A stretch of DNA of 6,800 nt from Desulfomicrobium sp. (GTDB lineage Bacteria > Desulfobacterota > Desulfovibrionia > Desulfovibrionales > Desulfomicrobiaceae), in the NCBI GenBank assembly GCA_003542385.1, contig DPKT01000307.1:1-6800 (forward strand), written 5' to 3'. How positions within the stretch are numbered: position 1 is the stretch's first letter; every line of letters starts with the position of its first letter. A model generated the notes under the pieces. That model was not told where the DNA came from, made no database searches, and worked only from the letters and a program-made list of their open reading frames with translations. Position numbers and translations under genes: made by a program. Of this stretch, positions 1 to 6,082 are shown piece after piece.

Positions 1-328
1 CGGTGCCGCCGCCCATGCCGGCGGTGACGAAGACCATGTCGCAGTCGCCCAGCACGTCGCGGATCTGGGACTGGCTCTCCAGCGCCGCGTCACGCCCCAT
101 GTCGGGGTTGGCGCCGGCGCCCAGGCCCTTGGTCAGCTTGTCGCCGAGCTGGATCTTGAACTCGGCCTTGGAGTGCTTCAAGGCCTGCATGTCCGTGTTG
201 GCCGCGATGAAGGTCACGCCCTGCATGGCGGCCTTGATCATGTTGTTGACAGCGTTGCCGCCGCCTCCGCCCACGCCGATGACCTTGATCAATGCATTGT
301 CTTCGCGTTCGATTTCCAGGAAATCCAT
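1..328 (-). CDS. ftsZ: Cell division GTPase FtsZ, N-terminal part (3' end beyond window)
   Basis: FtsZ is the tubulin-like GTPase that polymerises at midcell into the ring that organises division. Only the first 109 residues are present, because the gene runs off the left edge of the window. The protein starts MDFLEIERED and goes directly into the Rossmann-type core. The glycine-rich nucleotide loop VGGGGGNAVNNM is at about residues 19-30, FIAANTD with its conserved Asn/Thr/Asp is at about 40-46, and KGLGAGANPDMGR is at about 67-79. The visible part ends at AGMGGGT, the first half of the tubulin signature GGGTGTG. The N-terminal leader is short, as in most bacterial FtsZ. The ATG at 326-328 has a strong purine-rich ribosome binding site at 333-338. 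The gene lies 62 bases downstream of ftsA, the classic ftsA-ftsZ pairing. Identity is essentially certain; the linker and C-terminal FtsA-binding tail cannot be seen. Confidence 0.98.
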   Translation of the reverse strand, partial: MDFLEIEREDNALIKVIGVGGGGGNAVNNMIKAAMQGVTFIAANTDMQALKHSKAEFKIQLGDKLTKGLGAGANPDMGRDAALESQSQIRDVLGDCDMVFVTAGMGGGT

Positions 329-332
329 ACTT

Positions 333-338
333 CCCCCT
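333..338 (-). promoter_or_regulatory. Ribosome binding site for ftsZ
   Basis: AGGGGG on the minus strand precedes the ftsZ ATG (326-328) by 4 bases, or by 7 if only the AGG core is counted. It is a strong purine run within the ftsA-ftsZ spacer, in keeping with the high expression expected of FtsZ. Confidence 0.7.
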
Positions 339-390
339 AAAACGTTGACGTTGTTCCCTGTCTCCGATTTCCCCGTGTCCCCGATGCCAC

Positions 391-1620
391 TCAACTGATG
401 TCGGCGAACCACTTCTTCATGCGCGCCAGAATGGAGTGGAAGATGTTCTTGTCGCGGATGCGGATCTTGTTGTCCCGCCCGTGCTTTTCCGCGCCGTAGA
501 GCAAAAGTCCCACCGCCGTCGCGTACATGGGACTGTCCACCACGTCCTTGAGCCCGCCGACTCCGGCAGGCGAGCCCGTTCTGGTCGGCAGGTTGAAGAC
601 CTGCTCCGCCAGCTCCTGTATCCCTTCGATGCGCGACGCGCCGCCCGTCAGGACAACGCCTGCGCCGATGAGCTTCTTGTACCCGGAACGGATCAGTTCC
701 TGATCCACCAGGGCCAGGAGTTCTTCCATGCGCGGCTCGCAGATCTCGGCCAGGACCTGCCTGGTGAGCTTGCGCGGCTCGCGCCCGCCGACGCTGGGCA
801 CTTCGATGATCTCGTCCTTCCTGACCAGTTCGGCCAGGGCGCACCCGTACTTGATCTTGATCTTTTCCGCCGCCTGGGTCGGCGTGCGCAGACCGAAGGC
901 GATGTCGTTGGTCAGGTTGGTCCCGCCCAGGGCGATGACCCCCGTGTGCTTGATGGAATTGCCGTGAAAGATGGCGATGTCCGAGGTGCCGCCGCCGATG
1001 TCCACCAACGCCACGCCGATCTCGCGCTCCTCGTCCGTCAGCACGGCCTTGGAGGAGGCGAAGGCCTCCAGCACGATGTCTTCGACGTCGAGGCCCGACT
1101 TGTGGCAGGACTTGACGATGTTCTGAGCGCTGGTCACCGCGCCGGTCACGATATGCACCTTCACCTCCAGGCGCACGCCGGCCATGCCCAGGGGATCGGC
1201 GATGCCCGACTGGTCGTCGACGATGTACTCCTGGGGCAGGATGTGGATGACCTCGCGGTCCAGGGGGATGGCCACGGCCTTGGCCGCGTCGATGACTCGC
1301 TCGATGTCGCGCGCCGTGACCTCGCCGCCCTTGACGGCGATGACGCCGTGGCTGTTGAAGCCCTTGATGTGGCTGCCGGCGATCCCGGCGTACACGGCCC
1401 GGATTTCGCAGCCGGCCATGAGCTCGGCCTCTTCGAGGGCCTTCTTGATGGACTGCACGGTCTGCTCGATGTTGACCACCACGCCCTTGCGCAGGCCCGT
1501 GGACGGGCTGGTGCCGATGCCGATGATGTCCACCACCCCGTCGGTGCCCACTTCGCCCACGACGGTGCATATCTTGGTCGTTCCGATGTCCAGACCGACG
1601 ATCAATTCAGACTTGCCCAT
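391..1620 (-). CDS. ftsA: Cell division protein FtsA (actin-like membrane anchor of FtsZ)
   Basis: FtsA is an actin/Hsp70-fold ATPase that binds the FtsZ C-terminal tail, tethers FtsZ filaments to the inner membrane and recruits later division proteins. The 409-residue length is normal for the family. The phosphate-1 motif GLDIGTTKI is at residues 9-17, the phosphate-2 motif VDIGGGTSDIAIF at 206-218 and the adenosine motif GVVLTGGASRIEGI at 321-334. The FtsA-specific 1C subdomain should occupy roughly residues 85-165, including LPQEYIVDDQ. The extreme C-terminus, FHSILARMKKWFADIS, is a short amphipathic helix with a hydrophobic face (F, I, L, M, W, F) and basic residues, the expected membrane-targeting sequence. 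The ATG start is preceded by GAGGGA at 1625-1630. It sits 38 bases after ftsQ and 62 bases before ftsZ. No key residue appears missing. Confidence 0.98.
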   Translation of the reverse strand: MGKSELIVGLDIGTTKICTVVGEVGTDGVVDIIGIGTSPSTGLRKGVVVNIEQTVQSIKKALEEAELMAGCEIRAVYAGIAGSHIKGFNSHGVIAVKGGEVTARDIERVIDAAKAVAIPLDREVIHILPQEYIVDDQSGIADPLGMAGVRLEVKVHIVTGAVTSAQNIVKSCHKSGLDVEDIVLEAFASSKAVLTDEEREIGVALVDIGGGTSDIAIFHGNSIKHTGVIALGGTNLTNDIAFGLRTPTQAAEKIKIKYGCALAELVRKDEIIEVPSVGGREPRKLTRQVLAEICEPRMEELLALVDQELIRSGYKKLIGAGVVLTGGASRIEGIQELAEQVFNLPTRTGSPAGVGGLKDVVDSPMYATAVGLLLYGAEKHGRDNKIRIRDKNIFHSILARMKKWFADIS

Positions 1621-1624
1621 ACTT

Positions 1625-1630
1625 TCCCTC
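1625..1630 (-). promoter_or_regulatory. Ribosome binding site for ftsA
   Basis: GAGGGA on the minus strand lies 4 bases before the ATG at 1618-1620, in the 38-base spacer after ftsQ. It supports the annotated start, which also matches the usual FtsA N-terminus a few residues before the GLDIGTTK motif. Confidence 0.7.
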
Positions 1631-1658
1631 GTCTCCCGGCGCAGGCCGGCATGAAATC

Positions 1659-2504
1659 CTAGAGTGTTTGATCCGCGGTGAGCCTTACCCAGGCCCGCTC
1701 CGGCGTGACGAACATCAGGGCCGCGCGGCCGAGTTCACCCCGACCGTCCAGATCGGCCCACAGTTTGCCCAGGCACGCCAGGGTGGCGCGCAGATCCGTC
1801 CCATCCAACTGTACGAGAACCCTCGGTCTTTCCAGAAAAATGCTGAACTGCTCGGCGCTGTCCTGACGCAGCAGGGCAATCTGGCTCATGCCGAAGGGCA
1901 GCGCGTTCCGCGAAACCTCCTCCAGCAGCCGACGCACGCCCGTCCCCACCGGGACGCCTTCCTCCTTCTCCAGGAGTGGCAGGGAGATGAACTTCTCCAC
2001 GCCCACGGCCACGATGGGCTGGCCGCTCGCGTCGGCGTAGTAGAGCTGCTCGTCGCGGCGGACCAGGAACGCGGGTTCGTGCTCCCTGATCTCGATGGTC
2101 AGGCCGTCGGGCAGGATCCGTGTCACGGACACGCTCTCCACCCACTCGCTGGCGGCGATGCGGCGCTGCACCTCGGCGATGTTGATGCCGAGCACGTTCT
2201 GGCCCGCGTGCACCCCGCCCAGAACGGCGATTTCCTCGGTGCTCAGACGCCGGCCGCCCTCGATGTGCAGGTTGGTCAGGGCGAAGAACTCGTGGGCCGT
2301 GACCCAGCGGTAAGACAGCAGGATGGCGAAGCTGACCGCCAGCACAACGGAAATGCCCAGCATCCACTGAGTCAGCGCGAACACGGTACGTCCCAGGCCA
2401 AGAAAGACGCCGCCGACCACCGCGCCCGTCTCGACGGGTTTGCGGCGCTCAGTCTTGCGGTGTACGTTTCTGCGTACTTTCTTGCCCAGCACGGCCGTGC
2501 TCAT
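1659..2504 (-). CDS. ftsQ: Cell division protein FtsQ (bitopic, POTRA domain)
   Basis: FtsQ is a single-pass inner-membrane protein that, with FtsB and FtsL in well-studied bacteria, connects early cytoplasmic division proteins to the septal synthase FtsW-FtsI. From the ATG at 2502-2504 the product has 281 residues. A strongly basic cytoplasmic tail (KKVRRNVHRKTERRK, residues 8-22) is followed by one membrane segment at about 42-64. A POTRA domain then starts near FFALTNLHIEGGRRLS (73-88) and runs to about residue 145, with ILPDGLTIEIREHEPAFLV at its end. The rest matches the FtsQ-type beta domain only in general pattern. An upstream in-frame TTG at 2525 would add seven residues but overlaps murC. 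The ATG is preferred because AGGGAAAGG at 2514-2522 lies 9 bases upstream of it. FtsQ sequences diverge strongly; the call rests on topology, POTRA pattern and position before ftsA. Confidence 0.93.
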   Translation of the reverse strand: MSTAVLGKKVRRNVHRKTERRKPVETGAVVGGVFLGLGRTVFALTQWMLGISVVLAVSFAILLSYRWVTAHEFFALTNLHIEGGRRLSTEEIAVLGGVHAGQNVLGINIAEVQRRIAASEWVESVSVTRILPDGLTIEIREHEPAFLVRRDEQLYYADASGQPIVAVGVEKFISLPLLEKEEGVPVGTGVRRLLEEVSRNALPFGMSQIALLRQDSAEQFSIFLERPRVLVQLDGTDLRATLACLGKLWADLDGRGELGRAALMFVTPERAWVRLTADQTL

Positions 2505-2508
2505 GTCC

Positions 2509-3882
2509 TTATTCCTTTCCCTCAAGATAGTTCTGCCCCACGGTCCAGATGCTGCCCGCGCCCAAAGTCAGGAAAAGGTCGCCTTCACGCAGGATTCCGC
2601 CCAGCGCGGCCTGCATGGACGCGAAGTCCTCGAAAAACTGCACCGGCGTCGAGGTCACCTGCCTGATGGCCTGCGCCAGGCTCTGGCCGCTGACCCCGGG
2701 TATGGGGGATTCGCTGGCCGGGTAGATCTCCGTCAGCAGCAGCTGGTCCACGCCTTCGAACACCTTGGAAAATTCGCCGAACAGTGCCTTGGTCCGGGTG
2801 AAGCGGTGGGGCTGAAAGGCCACCACCAGGCGCTTGTGCGGGTAGCACAGGCGCGCCGTCTCCAGGGTGGCGGCGATCTCCGTGGGGTGGTGTCCGTAGT
2901 CGTCGACCACGAGCACGCCCCCGCGCTCGCCCTTGTGCTCGAAGCGCCGCCCGACCCCACCGAAGGCGCCAAGGCCTCGGATGATGTCCTTTTTGGGCAC
3001 GCCCGCCTCCATGGCCACGCCGATGGCGGCAAGGGCGTTCAGCACGTTGTGCCGCCCGGGGTGGGTCAGGGAGACCTCGCCCCAGAGGTCGCCGCGATTG
3101 TAGACCCTGAAGCGCGACCCAGCCTCGCAGGTGATGATCTCGGCCCGAAGGGCGTTGCCCTCCTCGAACCCGTAGGTCAGCACCGGCCGGCGCACTCGCG
3201 GCAGCACAGACTGCACGCCCGGGTCGTCGCCGCAGACCACGTTCAATCCGTAGAAGGGGACGCTGTTCATGAAATCGACGAAACTATCGCGTATCTCGTC
3301 GAGATCCTTGTAGTAATCGAGATGGTCCGCGTCGATATTGGTGACGACGGACAAGCGCGGCAGCAGGCACAGGAAGGACCCGTCGGATTCGTCGGCCTCG
3401 GCGATGAGGTAGCGGCCCTGGCCGAGCATGGCGTTGGTGCCGTAGGCGTTGAGACGGCCGCCGATGATGACCGTGGGGTCGAGGCCGGCTTCCATGAAGA
3501 TGGTGGCCAGAAGGGACGTGGTCGTGGTCTTGCCGTGGGTGCCGGCCACGGCCACGCCGGTCTTGAGGCGCATGAGTTCGGCCAGCATCTCGGCCCGGGG
3601 GATTATCGGCACGCCCTTGGCGCGGGCCTCGACCAGTTCGGGGTTGTCGTCGCGCACCGCCGTGGAGCGGACCACGACCTGCGCGTCGCGCACGTTCTCG
3701 CGGGCGTGTCCGGCGTGCACCGTCGCGCCAAGGGATTCGAGCCTCTGGGCCACCTGTCCCTTGACCAGATCGGAGCCCGAGACCTCGTAGCCCAGGGTCA
3801 GGAGCACTTCGGCGATGCCGCACATGCCCGCTCCGCCGATGCCCACCATGTGAATTCTCTTGATCTTTGATTTCATGCTCAT
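2509..3882 (-). CDS. murC: UDP-N-acetylmuramate--L-alanine ligase MurC
   Basis: MurC is the cytoplasmic ATP-dependent ligase that adds L-alanine to UDP-MurNAc, the first amino acid of the peptidoglycan stem peptide. The 457-residue length is typical. The N-terminal UDP-binding domain carries HMVGIGGAGMCGIAEVL (residues 11-27) and the characteristic SGSDL (35-39). The central ATPase domain has the P-loop GTHGKTTTT (114-122), EADESDGSF (162-170) and TNIDADHLDYY (181-191). LTHPGRHNVLNALAA (272-286) leads toward the C-terminal domain, which contains DDYGHHPTEI (327-336) and QPHRFTRT (357-364). DDYGHHP and QPHR distinguish MurC from MurD, MurE and MurF. Near the end GAGSIW (441-446) stands where many MurC have GAGN or GAGD. 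Two Met codons are close together (3882 and 3876); the first is chosen because AAGAAGGG lies at suitable spacing. It begins 5 bases after the murG stop, and its stop is 4 bases before ftsQ. Confidence 0.97.
   Translation of the reverse strand: MSMKSKIKRIHMVGIGGAGMCGIAEVLLTLGYEVSGSDLVKGQVAQRLESLGATVHAGHARENVRDAQVVVRSTAVRDDNPELVEARAKGVPIIPRAEMLAELMRLKTGVAVAGTHGKTTTTSLLATIFMEAGLDPTVIIGGRLNAYGTNAMLGQGRYLIAEADESDGSFLCLLPRLSVVTNIDADHLDYYKDLDEIRDSFVDFMNSVPFYGLNVVCGDDPGVQSVLPRVRRPVLTYGFEEGNALRAEIITCEAGSRFRVYNRGDLWGEVSLTHPGRHNVLNALAAIGVAMEAGVPKKDIIRGLGAFGGVGRRFEHKGERGGVLVVDDYGHHPTEIAATLETARLCYPHKRLVVAFQPHRFTRTKALFGEFSKVFEGVDQLLLTEIYPASESPIPGVSGQSLAQAIRQVTSTPVQFFEDFASMQAALGGILREGDLFLTLGAGSIWTVGQNYLEGKE
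2514..2522 (-). promoter_or_regulatory. Ribosome binding site for ftsQ, inside the end of murC
   Basis: The minus strand reads AGGGAAAGG here, followed by 9 bases and then the ATG at 2502-2504. The site lies within the last codons of murC (encoding the Gly-Lys-Glu tail), so ribosomes finishing murC would be positioned to start ftsQ. It favours the ATG over the in-frame TTG at 2525, which lies upstream of this site. Confidence 0.75.
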
Positions 3883-3887
3883 CTGTT

Positions 3888-4964
3888 TCAGCCCTTCTTG
3901 CCGGCGAGAGTCATCAATTCACGCACGACGCGCTCGCCTGCGTCGGGGATGCCCATGTCGCGCGCGGCCCGGGCCATCCTGGCCAGGGTTTCGGGCATCT
4001 GGAAGAGATCGCCCACCGCCGCGGAAAGATTCAGTTCGTCCAGTTGCCGCTGCTGGAAGACCAGGGCCGCCCCGGCCTTCTCCAGCGATCTGGCGTTGTT
4101 CAGCTGATGGTCGTGGGTCGCGTAGGGGAACGGCACTAGGATGCTCGGCTTGCCCGCGGCCGTCAGTTCGGCGATGGTCGTGGCCCCTGCCCGGCAGATG
4201 ACGAGATCGGCGAACCTGTAGGCCTCGTGCATGTCGGAAATGAAGGGCTCCACCCGCGCCTGCGGGTACTTCCGGGCGTAGACATCCTGCACTGCTTCGA
4301 ATTCGTCCTTGCCGGTCTGGTGCCAGATGTTCAGGCCCAGGTTCTTCAGCCCGTCGAGTTCCCGCAGCATGAAACGGTTCAGGGCCGAGGCCCCCTGGCT
4401 CCCGCCGACGACCAGAATATTGCGTCCGAGCACCCGCGCCTCGTCCCGCAGACGGCGGATCTCCGCCCGCACGGGGTTGCCCGTCAGCACGGCCGGGGGC
4501 GCCGTGAAAGCCGGGGCATCCATCCCCTTGAAGCTGACCAGCACGCGGTCCACCCTCTTGGCCAGCACCCGGTTGGTTACGCCCGGGACGCTGTTCTGCT
4601 CGTGGATGGCCGTGGGGATGCCCATGAGGGAGGCCGCCAGGGTGCAGGAGAAGCCGGCGTACCCACCCAACCCCAGTACGGCGTCGGGCCGGTAGGAGCG
4701 CAGGAGCTTCCAGGACTTCAGCAGGCTGCGCCCGAGCCACCAGGCCGTGGCCACGCTCTTCAGGCCGCGCCCCACCACACCTTGGGCAGGCAGCGCCACG
4801 AACTCGATGCCGGCCCTGCTCACCCACTGCCCTTCGGGCCCCTTGGTGCCGCCGACGAACAGCAGCTCGCAGCCCGGCACCATCTCGCGCACGGACTCGG
4901 CCACGGCCAGGGCCGGAAAGATGTGGCCCCCGGTGCCGCCTGTGGTCAGGATGAGCCTCTTCAT
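3888..4964 (-). CDS. murG: Lipid II synthase MurG (GlcNAc transferase)
   Basis: MurG is a membrane-associated GT-B glycosyltransferase (family GT28) on the cytoplasmic face. It transfers GlcNAc from UDP-GlcNAc to lipid I, giving lipid II. The 358 residues match the usual size. The N-terminal acceptor domain begins with TTGGTGGHIFPALA (residues 7-20), followed by LGLGGYAGF (97-105) and HEQNSVPGVTNR (121-132). The C-terminal donor domain contains VVGGSQGASALN (185-196), the nucleotide-sugar signature ICRAGATTIAEL (256-267) with its conserved Glu, and HDHQLNNA (284-291). The start is fixed by the ATG at 4962-4964, which overlaps the ftsW TGA in an ATGA and has GGAAGG 7 bases upstream. The same frame happens to stay open upstream through ftsW into murD, but MurG homology begins exactly at this ATG. 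It feeds lipid II to the flippase and to FtsW, encoded next door. Confidence 0.98.
   Translation of the reverse strand: MKRLILTTGGTGGHIFPALAVAESVREMVPGCELLFVGGTKGPEGQWVSRAGIEFVALPAQGVVGRGLKSVATAWWLGRSLLKSWKLLRSYRPDAVLGLGGYAGFSCTLAASLMGIPTAIHEQNSVPGVTNRVLAKRVDRVLVSFKGMDAPAFTAPPAVLTGNPVRAEIRRLRDEARVLGRNILVVGGSQGASALNRFMLRELDGLKNLGLNIWHQTGKDEFEAVQDVYARKYPQARVEPFISDMHEAYRFADLVICRAGATTIAELTAAGKPSILVPFPYATHDHQLNNARSLEKAGAALVFQQRQLDELNLSAAVGDLFQMPETLARMARAARDMGIPDAGERVVRELMTLAGKKG
3892..3899 (-). promoter_or_regulatory. Ribosome binding site for murC, inside the end of murG
   Basis: AAGAAGGG on the minus strand encodes part of the Lys-Lys-Gly tail of MurG and sits 9 bases before the ATG at 3880-3882. 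The second Met codon at 3874-3876 would be 15 bases away, so the first is the more likely start. Confidence 0.65.
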
Positions 4965-6082
4965 GCCTTCACCTTCCGCGAAAGGTTGAGGAGCACGCCC
5001 GCGCAAAAGAAACCCGCCACCAGATGGCTGCCGCCGTAGCTGATGAACGGCATGGGCACGCCCTTGGGCGGGATGGCGCCCATGACCACGCCCATGTTCA
5101 GAAGCCCGCCGATGATGATGATCGAGCCCATGCCGAAGGCCGTGATGCGGTCGTGCATGGACTCCTGGCGGATGCTGATCATGACCGTCCGCCACAGCAC
5201 CACGCCGATGAGCGTGATGACCAGCGAAATGCCGACGAACCCCAGTTCCTCCCCGATGACCGACATGATGAAGTCGTTGTGCGCCTCGGGCAGGAAGAAG
5301 AGCTTCTGCTTGCCTTCCCCGAGCCCCTGGCCGAGCCAGCCGCCCGAACCCAGGCCGTAGAGTGACTGCACGAGCTGGTAGCCCGAGTTCTGCGCGTCCT
5401 TGAACGGGTCGAGAAAGGAGAAGACGCGCCGGAACCGGTACGGGGAGTTGACCACGAGCAGCGCCGCGGAGACGAGGGCGAGCATGCCGGCCGAGGCAAG
5501 AAAGATGATCCGCGTCCCGCCCACCAGACACATGAGGAATAGCAGGGCCGACAGGAAGACCGCGCCGCCGAAATCCGGCTGCAGGAGGAGCAGGAAGCAC
5601 AGGGCGCCGGTCATGAGGATGGGCGGCAGGAAGCCCACGCTGAAGGTTCTGACCAGCTCCTGCTTGTTGGCGAAAAAGTAGGACAGGTAGAAGACCAGCG
5701 CGATCTTGGCCGCCTCCAGGGGCTGGACCGAGAACGGTCCGAGCCGCAGCCACCGGCTGGCGCCGCCCGCCGTGGTCGAAAAGGGCGAGAAGATCGTCAG
5801 GATCAGCAGCCCGGCAGCCACCAGCAGCCACGTGTACGTGTTGCGGTAGAAGAATCCCATGTTCGCGCGCGCGGCGAAGATCAGCACCGTGAACCCGGCG
5901 ACCATGAACAGGACCTGCTTCCAGAACAGGGCGTACTTGTCGCCGTAGACCTTCTCGGCCATGATCCCGCTGGCGCTCAGGACCATGATGAGTCCCAGGG
6001 AGGCCAGGCCGATGACCGCGCCCAGAAGGATGACGTCGTAATTCATGAACTGCTTCGCGGCCTCGCGCTGTGTGATCTTCAT
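4961..6082 (-). CDS. ftsW: Septal peptidoglycan glycosyltransferase FtsW (SEDS family)
   Basis: FtsW is the polytopic SEDS-family glycosyltransferase that polymerises lipid II at the septum together with its class B penicillin-binding partner FtsI. The product has 373 residues and about ten predicted membrane segments (for example near 16-36, 54-72, 80-99, 119-139, 145-167, 169-187, 189-211, 276-298, 311-335 and 349-367). Family motifs are clear: SVQPLEAAKIALV (118-130), LQPDFGGAVFL (167-177), PYRFRRVFSFLDPF (214-227), GYQLVQSLYGLGSGG (234-248), LPEAHNDFIMSVIGEELGF (264-282) and PPKGVPMPFISYGG (338-351). Asp270 in HNDFI corresponds to the conserved SEDS catalytic aspartate. QPLE replaces the more common QPSE and PPKG the common PTKG; both are mild. 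It could be confused with RodA, but its place between murD and murG supports FtsW. The ATG at 6080-6082 overlaps the murD stop in an ATGA and has GGAGGGA upstream at 6088-6094. Confidence 0.97.
   Translation of the reverse strand: MKITQREAAKQFMNYDVILLGAVIGLASLGLIMVLSASGIMAEKVYGDKYALFWKQVLFMVAGFTVLIFAARANMGFFYRNTYTWLLVAAGLLILTIFSPFSTTAGGASRWLRLGPFSVQPLEAAKIALVFYLSYFFANKQELVRTFSVGFLPPILMTGALCFLLLLQPDFGGAVFLSALLFLMCLVGGTRIIFLASAGMLALVSAALLVVNSPYRFRRVFSFLDPFKDAQNSGYQLVQSLYGLGSGGWLGQGLGEGKQKLFFLPEAHNDFIMSVIGEELGFVGISLVITLIGVVLWRTVMISIRQESMHDRITAFGMGSIIIIGGLLNMGVVMGAIPPKGVPMPFISYGGSHLVAGFFCAGVLLNLSRKVKA
4972..4977 (-). promoter_or_regulatory. Ribosome binding site for murG, inside the end of ftsW
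   Basis: GGAAGG on the minus strand is followed by a 7-base spacer and the murG ATG that overlaps the ftsW stop. It identifies the true murG start within a long frame that stays open upstream across ftsW. Confidence 0.75.

Noticed and set aside
329..390. Possible terminator between ftsA and ftsZ
   Set aside because: There is no GC-rich stem followed by a T run on the minus strand; the only T-rich bit is a short run of four beside the small dyad.
3..398. 131-codon plus-strand frame opposite ftsZ
   Set aside because: It is antisense to the conserved FtsZ N-terminus; its Pro/Ser/Met-rich translation has no recognisable features.
436..1662. 408-codon open frame on the plus strand opposite ftsA
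   Set aside because: It lies antisense to an unambiguous FtsA. The translation is rich in Asp, Gly, His, Leu and Arg with no recognisable domain, the typical shadow of GC-biased codons on the other strand.
2502..2525. Upstream TTG start for FtsQ at 2525
   Set aside because: It would overlap murC by 17 bases and put the strong AGGGAAAGG inside the coding region. The ATG at 2504 is correctly spaced from that site.
2440..3870. 476-codon open frame on the plus strand opposite murC and the start of ftsQ
   Set aside because: It is antisense to clear MurC motifs throughout, has a His/Gly/Ala-rich low-information translation and no family resemblance.
4227..5039. 270-codon plus-strand frame opposite murG
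   Set aside because: It is antisense to well-conserved MurG motifs and is not protein-like; explained by base composition.
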